The notes: a model not told the origin generated them from the letters alone. Counted from the stretch's first letter, positions 9,146 to 15,656 are shown. The stretch is DNA of 64,000 nucleotides from JAHEYG01 sp040403535 (GCA_040403535.1 JBBAKL010000003.1:1-64000); one strand, 5' to 3'. Program-made: numbers and translations.

Positions 9146-9991
9146 TTATTTACATTCGCCTTCCGGCGTGCAGACTTTACCATTGATGGTTTTTAATCCT
9201 GCTCCGGGATTTTGTTTCAGAAACTCATCGTACGATTTGGTTAATACATCCAGAAACACTTTATTGTCTTGCGCCCCACTTAAAGCGTATTTATTGTTGA
9301 AGACGAAAAACGGAACGCCGGTAACCCCAACTTTATTGGCTTCCTCAATATCCTTTTTTACCTCCGCCTTATAAGCATCCGACTGAAGCATGCTTTTTAA
9401 TTCCGTCTCACTTAAACCAATGTCCTTACCGATTTTAATAAGAGAATCGGCATCTTCCATGTTAATACCTTCCATAAAATACGCTTTAAACAAACGCTCT
9501 TCAGCGGCATCGCCTAAGCCTTTTTGTTTAGCCATTTGTATTAAACGGTGCGCGTTGAACGAGTTTGCCATTACGGCTTTATCAAAATCGTACTGCAAAC
9601 CTTCGCCTTTTGCCATCTCCACAACGTATTCGTGCATCTTCACCGACCATTCGCGGCTCTGACCTTTTACTTTGGCAAGGTAATCATAAGCCGAAACACC
9701 CGGCATGTATTTCATATCGGGATTTAGCTGATAGCTCTTCCATTCAATTTCAATTTGTGGCGCGTTTTTAAATTCGCTTAAAGCTTTTTCAAGTTTGCGT
9801 TTTCCTATATAGCAAAACGGACACATAATATCACTCCAGATCTGAACTTTCATTTTTTGAACAGTTTTAATTGTTAATGTATCAATAGTGTTATTTATAA
9901 GAACTTCCTGAGAAGGCTTAAATCCGAATGTTATTACAACAGATGTAATAGCAAAAACCACTGCGGCTATTATGAATAATTGGCGCTTCAC
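9146..9991 (-). CDS. DsbA-family oxidoreductase, FrnE-like, with N-terminal membrane anchor
   Basis: The 281-residue protein has a hydrophobic N-terminal segment (IIAAVVFAITSVVITFGF) that is a signal anchor or signal peptide, then from about residue 48 a complete FrnE-type DsbA domain: VQIWSDIMCPFCYIGKRKLEKAL with the CPFC active site, the helical insert, and the cis-Pro loop in GVTGVPFFVFNNKYALSGAQ. FrnE relatives usually begin at the VQIWSD strand and are cytoplasmic, so the added 46 residues suggest export. It probably makes or rearranges disulfides in the periplasm. The start is GTG at 9991. The small secreted gene just upstream (10029-10532) may be cotranscribed. Confidence 0.88.
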   Translation of the reverse strand: MKRQLFIIAAVVFAITSVVITFGFKPSQEVLINNTIDTLTIKTVQKMKVQIWSDIMCPFCYIGKRKLEKALSEFKNAPQIEIEWKSYQLNPDMKYMPGVSAYDYLAKVKGQSREWSVKMHEYVVEMAKGEGLQYDFDKAVMANSFNAHRLIQMAKQKGLGDAAEERLFKAYFMEGINMEDADSLIKIGKDIGLSETELKSMLQSDAYKAEVKKDIEEANKVGVTGVPFFVFNNKYALSGAQDNKVFLDVLTKSYDEFLKQNPGAGLKTINGKVCTPEGECK

Positions 9992-10028
9992 TCAGAAAAG
10001 AACAAGGCAGTAGAAAAATTGTTTGGTA

Positions 10029-10532
10029 TTACTGCGTTTTTAAGTTGCCGAAATCGTAATATTCGGTTTTTACAAATTTACCTTTTTCATTGTATTCTAA
10101 CCAACGGCCATGCTTAATGCAGTAACCATTATCCCATAACGGTTCCCACACAGCGCTTTCGTTTTCTCGGTAATGTCCTATTGTTTTTACCTTTCCGTTG
10201 GGGTAAAATCCGACATAATAGCCTACGTTACAATCTTTGTATTGTACCGCCTTACTGTGCAGCTTTGCGTTTTCATCGTATGTTTCCAAAATACATGGCG
10301 TACATTCCTGCATTACGTTACGGGAGTTGGTGTATAAATCGTATTTATCTTTTGTGACTTCTTTACCATTAGCTTTATAAACGGTTTTGCCATTTACCAC
10401 TAATGATTCAGTCATAATGCTGTAAAATTTCTTTACGGATAAATTCTTATATGTTGTCCTGATGGTATCGGTTTGCGAAAAGGCGGATAAACAAACAAAC
10501 AACAGACTAAATACACTAGCGAGTTTTTTCAT
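10029..10532 (-). CDS. Secreted MORN-like repeat protein of unknown function
   Basis: The 167-residue protein has a Sec signal peptide (MKKLASVFSLLFVCLSAFSQ). The C-terminal half has two or three degenerate MORN/YwqK-like strands: VGYYVGFYPNGKVKTIGHY, KHGRWLEYNEKGKFVKTEYY and DFGNLKTQ. Similar proteins are often labelled YwqK-family antitoxin, but nothing here shows a toxin partner. A pair of cysteines, CTPC at about residue 79, could form a disulfide, which would fit the DsbA-like gene 37 bases downstream. The function is unknown. Confidence 0.7.
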   Translation of the reverse strand: MKKLASVFSLLFVCLSAFSQTDTIRTTYKNLSVKKFYSIMTESLVVNGKTVYKANGKEVTKDKYDLYTNSRNVMQECTPCILETYDENAKLHSKAVQYKDCNVGYYVGFYPNGKVKTIGHYRENESAVWEPLWDNGYCIKHGRWLEYNEKGKFVKTEYYDFGNLKTQ

Positions 10533-10756
10533 TTTAATTGAATCTTAAATAATAGTTTTTCGGTTATCAAAATTATACAAATAAGTGGCTTTAATACGGT
10601 AAATAGTTGCGGATTATACGTTAAAATTAACTGGAAACAATGTGAAAGTTAGCACAAATACACAATGTAACTATATGATTTTCTGATTGTTTAAACAGAG
10701 AGCAAAAAAATTTTGCATAATTTAAAATCAGTAATTACATTTGCTGCCCCTAACAA

Positions 10757-10932
10757 TGGGAGCTTAGCTCAGCTGGTTCAGAGCACCTGCCTTACAAGCA
10801 GGGGGTCACTGGTTCNNNNNNNNNNNNNNNNNNNNNNNNNNNNNNNNNNNNNNNNNNNNNNNNNNNNNNNNNNNNNNNNNNNNNNNNNNNNNNNNNNNNN
10901 NNNNNNNNNNNNNNNGAACCCAGTAGTTCCCA
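10757..10932 (+). tRNA. tRNA-Val (anticodon TAC), interrupted by an assembly gap
   Basis: The acceptor strand GGGAGCT (10757-10763) pairs with AGTTCCC (10925-10931), with discriminator A at 10932 and no encoded CCA. The D-arm is GCTC...GAGC. The anticodon arm CCTGC-CTTACAA-GCAGG gives anticodon TAC for valine. The T-stem is ACTGG/CCAGT. One hundred N (10816-10915) fall exactly between TTC and GAAC of the T-loop; with the gap closed to zero the tRNA is complete. The true spacing is unknown, and the two halves may belong to different copies of a repeated unit. Confidence 0.85.
10816..10915. other. Assembly gap (100 N)
   Basis: A run of exactly 100 N is the conventional filler for a gap of unknown size. 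It lies in the middle of the 10-base palindrome GGTTCGAACC of the tRNA T-arm, inside a sequence that is repeated again at 11240-11307, so a repeat-driven assembly break is likely. Confidence 0.97.
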
Positions 10933-10970
10933 CAAAGCCTCACAGAAATGTGGGGCTTTTTTGTTGAATG
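10916..10970 (+). repeat. Direct repeat copy 1: tRNA-Val 3' end, terminator and GIY-YIG start codon
   Basis: These 55 bases are identical to 11253-11307. They hold the 3' end of tRNA-Val, the hairpin terminator and the sequence TTGTTGAATG, whose ATG is the start codon of the GIY-YIG gene. Including the 13 bases before the gap (10803-10815) the identity is 68 bases. The two copies flank the nuclease gene like attachment-site repeats of an element inserted at a tRNA 3' end. Confidence 0.92.
10934..10962 (+). terminator. Intrinsic terminator of tRNA-Val (copy 1)
   Basis: The 10-bp stem AAAGCCTCAC (10934-10943) with GTGGGGCTTT (10950-10959) has one T-G pair and an AGAAAT loop, and ends in six T (10957-10962). 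It directly follows the mature tRNA and precedes the GIY-YIG start codon by 5 bases, so the nuclease would depend on readthrough or its own promoter. Confidence 0.88.
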
Positions 10971-11231
10971 AAATTCATCACCTACATATTGTACTCTGCC
11001 ACTCTGAACAAATTTTATATTGGTTCTACTGGGGATGAAATTGATGAACGAATCAAAAAACATAATTCAAACCACAAAGGCTTCACCGGTGGTGTTGGTG
11101 ACTGGAAATTAAAACACATTGAAGTATTCGACATAAAAAGCGATGCAATTAAAAGAGAAAAACAAATAAAAAACTGGAAGAGCCGTGTTATGATTGAAAA
11201 ACTTATCGCTAGTTCAGAGCATCCCGACTAA
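10968..11231 (+). CDS. Small GIY-YIG nuclease domain protein nested in tRNA-Val repeats
   Basis: The 87-residue protein is one GIY-YIG domain: TYILYSATLNKFYIGST carries the two signature strands, DERIKKHN the Arg helix, and AIKREKQIKNWKSR the Glu helix. This is the size of the UPF0213/YhbQ-like group. The ATG lies inside direct repeat copy 1. The last six residues (SSEHPD) and the TAA are encoded by the second, partial tRNA copy. I recall many Bacteroidota GIY-YIG proteins ending in SEHPD-like tails beside tRNA-like sequence, but could not check this here. It may be a homing-type or repair nuclease; its role is not known. Confidence 0.88.
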   Translation: MKFITYILYSATLNKFYIGSTGDEIDERIKKHNSNHKGFTGGVGDWKLKHIEVFDIKSDAIKREKQIKNWKSRVMIEKLIASSEHPD

Positions 11232-11269
11232 GGTCGGGAGGGTCACTGGTTCGAACCCAGTAGTTCCCA
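11208..11269 (+). repeat. Partial tRNA-Val copy with the anticodon arm replaced by a perfect hairpin
   Basis: From the D-loop (GCTAGTTCAGAGCA, 13 of 14 bases as in tRNA-Val) to the discriminator A, this matches tRNA-Val in register. The exception is that the 18 bases of the anticodon arm (11222-11239) are replaced by a perfect 7-bp stem, TCCCGAC/GTCGGGA, with a TAAG loop. The 5' acceptor strand and most of the D-arm are missing, so it cannot fold as a working tRNA. The stop codon of the GIY-YIG gene is in the hairpin loop region. Confidence 0.85.
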
Positions 11270-11307
11270 CAAAGCCTCACAGAAATGTGGGGCTTTTTTG
11301 TTGAATG
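11240..11307 (+). repeat. Direct repeat copy 2: tRNA-Val 3' end and terminator
   Basis: These 68 bases are identical to the tRNA-Val variable loop, T-arm, acceptor 3' strand, terminator and TTGTTGAATG of copy 1, allowing for the N gap. The offset to copy 1 on the right of the gap is 337 bases, which is the unit length. Confidence 0.92.
11271..11299 (+). terminator. Intrinsic terminator behind the GIY-YIG unit (copy 2)
   Basis: This is an exact copy of the tRNA-Val terminator: a 10-bp stem, AGAAAT loop and six T (11294-11299). It would end transcription of the nuclease gene. Confidence 0.88.
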
Positions 11308-11389
11308 TATTCTTCAATTTTATTGAATGCAAAACCTGTGTTGATGAAAAGCACAGCATGAATGAAGTTTAATAATAGGAATACCTAAA

Positions 11390-12013
11390 TTATTTTTTTG
11401 TTCTGCGTAATGTTGGCACATTCACCCCGATGCCGGCAACAAATGTAGCGGCGGTTTGATCCTGATACATAGCTGTAGGATGATTGAGATGCGAGTACAC
11501 AGCAACACCAATAAAACTTCTCATTTGAATCGTATTGAATAATTTCACATCAATTTCGGCTCCTACACCACCTTCTACCGTACTAAGCGAAACTTTTGTC
11601 CAGTTTACACTTGAATCGGCATTCAGAAGGGTCTCCTCTTTTTCGCGTGAAAAACTTAAGGCAGTGTTATCCACATATTGCATGTACCCAAATAAACTTA
11701 CACGCCAGGTGCCATTTTTATTGTCTCTGAAATTAGAATTAAATTTTTCTTCTCCGTCCATTCCAGCCAGTAAATAAGAATACGATAACTTCGCGCCCTT
11801 TACCTGAAAGGTTCGTTTATGAATAGCCGGTCCTAATTTAAACTGATGTTTTCCTTTCGCGTAACTGATGTGCGGGAAAATAAATGCACCATGTCCGTTT
11901 ACCGAATAATAATATTCAATTCCCGTGCCAATCAGTCTTACTCCCGTACTGTCCTGCGAAACGATTTTGTTAACCGATAGCAGAATCATTAAGAGTATGA
12001 ATAGTCGTTTCAA
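11390..12013 (-). CDS. Putative outer-membrane beta-barrel protein
   Basis: The 207-residue protein starts with a signal peptide (LFILLMILLSVNKIVSQ). The rest alternates polar and hydrophobic residues in strands rich in Tyr, Phe and Gly, for example GTGIEYYYSVNGHGAFIFPHI, WRVSLFGYMQYV and FVAGIGVNVPTL, which suggests a small 8-to-10-stranded barrel. No family signature is recognised. The start is TTG at 12013. It lies alone on the minus strand, divergent from the Gre-like gene 52 bases away. Confidence 0.6.
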   Translation of the reverse strand: MKRLFILLMILLSVNKIVSQDSTGVRLIGTGIEYYYSVNGHGAFIFPHISYAKGKHQFKLGPAIHKRTFQVKGAKLSYSYLLAGMDGEEKFNSNFRDNKNGTWRVSLFGYMQYVDNTALSFSREKEETLLNADSSVNWTKVSLSTVEGGVGAEIDVKLFNTIQMRSFIGVAVYSHLNHPTAMYQDQTAATFVAGIGVNVPTLRRTKK

Positions 12014-12064
12014 ATGGAATTATTTATTTACTAAAGTAAATATTTTTCGGATATTTAAAGACTC

Positions 12065-12523
12065 ATGGCAAGCCAACCTCTGAAAGAACATATTAAACAA
12101 CATTGCCTATCGGTCATTAACGAGAAAATTGCAGGGTTACAGTCGGCAATTACTTCTGTTAACGAATCTGCCAATAACGAAACTAAAAGCAGCGCGGGCG
12201 ATAAACACGAAACCGCCAAAGCCATGATGCAACTCGAACAGGAAAAACTAAGCAAGCAACTAAGCGACTTACAAAATCAATATAACGATCTTGATAAAAT
12301 TGATTGCAGTACATCAAGCGCCATCATTCGAAAAGGAAGCTTAATTGAAACCGATAAAGGTTGGTTTTTTATTAGCGTTGGACTGGGAAAACTTCAATTC
12401 GATAATAAGGTTGTGTTTGCAGTATCGGAACAATCGCCTATCGGAAAATTTCTGTTAGAGAAAAACTTTGGGGCTACCTTTGAATTTAACGGAATTAGTT
12501 ATTCCGTTAAAAGCGTTCATTAA
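12065..12523 (+). CDS. GreA/GreB-like transcription elongation factor homologue
   Basis: The 152-residue protein has an N-terminal alpha-helical region (residues about 5-75) that should form a coiled-coil hairpin, and a C-terminal FKBP-like Gre domain, VFAVSEQSPIGKFLLEKNFGATFEFNG, matching the Gre pattern SPIGKALLGKxxGD. In the coil, GDKHETAKA aligns with GD-LKENAEY of GreA, keeping the acidic Asp and Glu that place Mg2+ in the RNA polymerase secondary channel. Such proteins are often mislabelled 3-oxoacyl-ACP synthase in Bacteroidota. It may rescue backtracked polymerase or compete with GreA. The Gre relationship is likely; the activity is not proven. Confidence 0.72.
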   Translation: MASQPLKEHIKQHCLSVINEKIAGLQSAITSVNESANNETKSSAGDKHETAKAMMQLEQEKLSKQLSDLQNQYNDLDKIDCSTSSAIIRKGSLIETDKGWFFISVGLGKLQFDNKVVFAVSEQSPIGKFLLEKNFGATFEFNGISYSVKSVH

Positions 12524-12525
12524 AA

Positions 12526-12549
12526 AAGCCCTTCATTTTTGAAGGGCTT
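12526..12549. terminator. Bidirectional terminator between convergent genes
   Basis: The perfect stem AAGCCCTTCA/TGAAGGGCTT has a TTTT loop. A-residues on its left give a U-tract for the minus-strand PepSY-like gene; on the plus strand it directly follows the Gre-like stop codon. Confidence 0.82.
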
Positions 12550-12557
12550 GTAATTGA

Positions 12558-13064
12558 TTAATCTTTTTTCTTGTCTTTTTCATCCGGTTTTTCTGTTTCT
12601 TTTTTGATGAAAGCTCCGGTAGCATCAAACAGTAAATCCAATTCTTCTTTACCCTTTTCTATTTCTGCTTCATAGGTAACTGCTCCTTTGTTGTCAGTTA
12701 TTTTAGCGGCTTCTTCCAGTTTATATCCTGCATAATTTTTTGAAACATATTCCGAAACAGAACTAGGCAAAGCACTCACTTTAATTTCTTCTTCCGTTTC
12801 CAGTAATTCGCCACTAGCGGAAAATACTACTGATTTTTCAATCTCTTCTTTTTTTGCGTTTGAGTTGTCCATCGCTACGCGACTGACTTTAAATTCAGCT
12901 TCGTAATTCGCGTCTTCTTTCTCCCATTCCGCTTTTTTTACGTCGGGAAATTGTTTTTTAAATTCTTCTTTCACTGAAGGCGGAACATCCGCTTCTTTTA
13001 TTTTTTGCGCATAAACCGAAGTGATGGATACAATCACGGCTGATAAAGTGATGATAATTCTCAT
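12558..13064 (-). CDS. Secreted PepSY-like domain protein
   Basis: The 168-residue protein has a signal peptide (IIITLSAVIVSITSVYAQ). It then has two PepSY-like repeats of the type found in Bacteroidota: VPPSVKEEFKKQFPDVKKAEWEKE with NYEAEF, and LPSSVSEYVSKNYAGYKLEEA with VTYEAEIEKG. The tail is charged (ETEKPDEKDKKKD). These domains are periplasmic and thought to bind or inhibit partners, but their targets are unknown. It lies 49 bases after the aquaporin gene on the same strand and could be read through from the arsenic operon, though a functional link is not shown. Confidence 0.82.
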   Translation of the reverse strand: MRIIITLSAVIVSITSVYAQKIKEADVPPSVKEEFKKQFPDVKKAEWEKEDANYEAEFKVSRVAMDNSNAKKEEIEKSVVFSASGELLETEEEIKVSALPSSVSEYVSKNYAGYKLEEAAKITDNKGAVTYEAEIEKGKEELDLLFDATGAFIKKETEKPDEKDKKKD

Positions 13065-13112
13065 GAGATTATTATTAAGTAGTAAGATACAAAATAATAG
13101 GAGAAAATGAAA

Positions 13113-13757
13113 TTAACCTTCGGAAAAAAGTTTGTTCACCAAAAAAGCTAATACCGCACCTAAAACCGGTGCGGCTAAATACAACCAAACATGTTCAGGG
13201 TGACCCGAAACTAATGCCGGCGCTAATGAACGCGCCGGATTCATGGAAGCACCACAGATTGGACCGGCAAACATCGCTTCTAATCCAACAACAGAGGCCA
13301 CCCCAATTCCCGCCATGATACCTTTTTCCTTAGCGCCGGAAGAGACTCTGAAAATAACCAACATTAATACAAATGTGAGTATTACTTCTAAAACAAACGA
13401 TTGCAGCTCGGTGCCCGAAGGCAGTGTAGCCCCTAAAAATTCAGAAGAAGGAAACAAAACACTTAAGGATGTGCTTGCTAAAAAAGCGCCTGCCAGTTGA
13501 GCGATGATGTAATAAATTGTTTCTATCCATGACAATTTTCCGGATAAGGCAAATGCCATACTGACTGCGGGATTCATATGCGCGCCTGAAATATCTCCGA
13601 AGGCATAAATCATAGCTAGCACCACTAATCCAAATGTGGCGGCAATGCCTACATGCGTAATGGCGCCGCCGCTTTGTTCATTAATAATAATGGCGCCGGT
13701 GCCGCAAAACACCAGGATAAACGTGGCTATAAATTCCGATAAATACTTTTTAAACAT
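13113..13757 (-). CDS. Aquaporin/MIP-family channel in an arsenic operon (AqpS-like)
   Basis: The 214-residue MIP channel has both selectivity signatures, HMNPAVS in the first half and SMNPARS in the second, and six membrane segments. The start is the ATG at 13757, sharing one base with the arsC stop (TAATG), which points to translational coupling; a longer frame from 13787 would overlap arsC. In other bacteria an aquaglyceroporin replaces the arsenite pump and lets arsenite made by ArsC leave down its gradient. No arsB or acr3 is present here, which supports that role. Substrate selectivity is inferred from context. Confidence 0.9.
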   Translation of the reverse strand: MFKKYLSEFIATFILVFCGTGAIIINEQSGGAITHVGIAATFGLVVLAMIYAFGDISGAHMNPAVSMAFALSGKLSWIETIYYIIAQLAGAFLASTSLSVLFPSSEFLGATLPSGTELQSFVLEVILTFVLMLVIFRVSSGAKEKGIMAGIGVASVVGLEAMFAGPICGASMNPARSLAPALVSGHPEHVWLYLAAPVLGAVLAFLVNKLFSEG

Positions 13758-14170
13758 TACAAATGAGTGGCGACAAATTCCTGACAATACTTTTTAATCA
13801 TTTCACGAACCACACGAAACTGATTCATAATTTCTTCTTCACTACCAACCGCTTTGGCCGGATCAGGAAAATTATAATGGAATTTTTTGGCATTGCCGGG
13901 GAAAAACGGACAACGTTCTTTTGCATTATCACACACCGTAATCACAAAATCAAAATTAATGTCGCGGTATTCATTCATATTATTGGATGTATGATGCGAA
14001 ATATCTAAACCATCTTCCTTCATGGTGGCAATGGCCCGTGGATTAACACCATGCGTTTCAACGCCGGCACTATACACTTCGGCTTTGTTGCCTGCAAAAA
14101 AACGTAAATAACCTTCTGCTAACTGACTTCGGCAGCTATTGCCGGTACATAAAACTAAAATTTTTTTCAT
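13757..14170 (-). CDS. arsC: Arsenate reductase, thioredoxin-coupled low-molecular-weight phosphatase type
   Basis: This 137-residue ArsC has the phosphatase loop CTGNSCRS near the N-terminus, and the redox pair in VCDNAKERCPFFPG (two Cys spaced by seven) that passes the disulfide to thioredoxin. It reduces arsenate to arsenite in the cytoplasm. The conserved Asp of the phosphatase family is seen in YNFPDPAKA. It is two bases from the DUF6428-like gene upstream and overlaps the aquaporin downstream by one base. Length and motifs are those of the pI258-type enzyme. Confidence 0.94.
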   Translation of the reverse strand: MKKILVLCTGNSCRSQLAEGYLRFFAGNKAEVYSAGVETHGVNPRAIATMKEDGLDISHHTSNNMNEYRDINFDFVITVCDNAKERCPFFPGNAKKFHYNFPDPAKAVGSEEEIMNQFRVVREMIKKYCQEFVATHL

Positions 14171-14171
14171 A

Positions 14172-14645
14172 TTAATTACAACAGCCGCTGTTTGGTGTAC
14201 AGCAAGAGGATTGCTGATTTAAATCTTTTAAATTCACTTCCAGTTTTTCTTGAGGGATACCACATTTATCAAATGCAAGACAATTAGTTTGTTTTGAAAT
14301 CAGAAGAAAATTACTTCCATCAAAATCAAGTCCGTATTTACCAATAGTTTCTGCCTGATACTCTACTTCTATTTCAGCATCCTCCAATTTTAATACTCTT
14401 TCAGATAGCTCTATAATTTCTGAAAGTTTTTGAGGCGTCAAGCGATGTTCGAAATCGTTCGCTTCCCACAATTGAAAATTAACTACTTTTTCACTTCTAA
14501 CGGTCCCGCCACAATCGATAAAATTTTTAATAATCTGCCCTACTTCTGTTACATGAAAGTGAGCCGGCACAAATTGTCCGCCCGGTAATACAAAATTTAC
14601 CGCTGACATATTTTTTAAATAACGTTTTACATCCGAAAGCTTCAT
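14172..14645 (-). CDS. DUF6428-like protein of the arsenic operon, Cys-rich tail
   Basis: The 157-residue soluble protein starts with KLSDVKRYLKNMSAVNFVLPGG and continues VPAHFHVTEVGQ, a pattern I recognise from small proteins placed between arsR and arsC in Bacteroidota (DUF6428). The C-terminus SSCCTPNSGCCN has two Cys pairs and could bind arsenite or another soft metal, perhaps as a carrier. It is two bases before arsC and 18 after arsR. The family call is from memory and the function is unknown. Confidence 0.75.
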   Translation of the reverse strand: MKLSDVKRYLKNMSAVNFVLPGGQFVPAHFHVTEVGQIIKNFIDCGGTVRSEKVVNFQLWEANDFEHRLTPQKLSEIIELSERVLKLEDAEIEVEYQAETIGKYGLDFDGSNFLLISKQTNCLAFDKCGIPQEKLEVNLKDLNQQSSCCTPNSGCCN

Positions 14646-14663
14646 AGTATTATTGGTTTAAGT

Positions 14664-15002
14664 TTAACAACATTTGTTTTTAGGACCTTTAAATGAATCT
14701 AAAAAAAGACCCAGATAATTCTTTGCTTCTTCCCACGACTTTTCATCAATACAATAACAGGTTTTTGCGCCATCGATATCACCTTTAATTAAGCCCGCCT
14801 CTTTTAATTCTTTCAGATGTTGTGAAACGGTGCTTTGTGACAAAGGCAATTCATCCACAATATCACCACACACGCAGGTTTGCTTCTTAATCAATAATCG
14901 TAATATAGCGATACGAGCCGGATGTCCTAATGCTTTAGCGTATCGGGCGATTTTATTCTCCTTTACGGTAAATTCTTCTGTTTTTGTGAGTCCCATATTC
15001 AT
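14664..15002 (-). CDS. arsR: ArsR-family arsenic-responsive repressor
   Basis: From the ATG at 15002 (MNMGLTKTEEFTV) the protein has 112 residues. A winged helix-turn-helix is visible in ALGHPARIAILRLLIKKQTCVCGDIVDELPLSQSTVSQHLKELKEAGLIKG. The CVC in the metal-sensing helix is the arsenite site, and a further KNKCC ends the protein. Arsenite binding should release it from the operator and induce the operon behind it. A longer in-frame start at 15056 would begin only three bases from a terminator hairpin (15059-15081), which makes the shorter start more likely. The operator probably lies in 15003-15060. Confidence 0.92.
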   Translation of the reverse strand: MNMGLTKTEEFTVKENKIARYAKALGHPARIAILRLLIKKQTCVCGDIVDELPLSQSTVSQHLKELKEAGLIKGDIDGAKTCYCIDEKSWEEAKNYLGLFLDSFKGPKNKCC

Positions 15003-15058
15003 CGCAATATTACGATGTAAAAGGATGCACTGCAAATTATTTAACGCTTTTAACAAGA

Positions 15059-15081
15059 AAAGCCCGGTAATACCGGGCTTT
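15059..15081 (-). terminator. Terminator between the 4-TM membrane protein and arsR
   Basis: The palindrome AAAGCCCGG/CCGGGCTTT with a 5-base loop is followed on the minus strand by TTTTC. It ends the gene at 15103-15636 and isolates the arsenic operon. Confidence 0.8.
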
Positions 15082-15102
15082 ACAATTATGAAGTGTTTGT
15101 TT

Positions 15103-15636
15103 TTACTCTTCGTTCATGTGTTTCAGATTCGCGCCATACATGATAATGAAGGCGATGTCAAATATGACCATAAACACCATGATAGCCATTCCAGCTACCT
15201 GAGCGGTAGATCCTCCTGCCGAACCCATCATGGCCATGGCTTGTTTACCTGAAAAGATTAAACCAATATAGGGAAGCAATTCTCCGGCCAGATAAACGTA
15301 AAAACCTTTCTTCTTCAGTTTCCACATCATAAACGCACCTAAAAAGGATAATAAGATATAGATGAAATTAATGTAAGGTGCTACTTGTGCATAGGTGCTC
15401 TCCTGCATTTCCATCAATTGCTGCTCCATCTGATCCGCCATTTCAGGACTAATAGCGCGCATCTGCTCTATTCCTTCCGCCATTTTTTCGGGACTAGACT
15501 GAATGATGTTCCAGATGCCACCTAAGAATGACAATCCGCACATAATAAACGTCAGTACGCAAATAACGGTTAATAATTGTGGGCGCTTAGGCTCCATCAT
15601 TTCAATGTTAAATGTATTTTCTGCAGGCGTTTCCAT
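15103..15636 (-). CDS. Four-TM membrane protein, unknown function
   Basis: The 177-residue protein begins at the second Met (METPAENTF); the upstream ATG at 15654 is possible. Membrane segments are LLTVICVLTFIMCGLSFLGGIW, then after a Met/Glu/Gln-rich helical loop (residues about 50-85) FIYILLSFLGAFMMW, YVYLAGELLPYIGLIFSG and MAIMVFMVIFDIAFIIMYG. A proline-rich short cytoplasmic start (PKRPQLL) is common in this type of Bacteroidota protein. No catalytic motif is seen. It is followed by its own terminator. Confidence 0.65.
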   Translation of the reverse strand: METPAENTFNIEMMEPKRPQLLTVICVLTFIMCGLSFLGGIWNIIQSSPEKMAEGIEQMRAISPEMADQMEQQLMEMQESTYAQVAPYINFIYILLSFLGAFMMWKLKKKGFYVYLAGELLPYIGLIFSGKQAMAMMGSAGGSTAQVAGMAIMVFMVIFDIAFIIMYGANLKHMNEE

Positions 15637-15656
15637 AATTTTAATTTTAATCAAAA

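Noticed and set aside
10713..10967. Open reading frame running through the N gap and tRNA
   Set aside because: It is open only because N cannot encode stops; it overlaps tRNA-Val and its terminator and has no protein-like sequence.
11208..11269. A second functional tRNA gene
   Set aside because: It lacks the 5' acceptor strand and most of the D-arm, and its anticodon arm is replaced by a 4-base-loop hairpin, so no standard tRNA fold is possible.
15003..15056. Longer start for arsR
   Set aside because: The extra 18 residues are not like the ArsR family and would begin only three bases from a terminator hairpin at 15059-15081.
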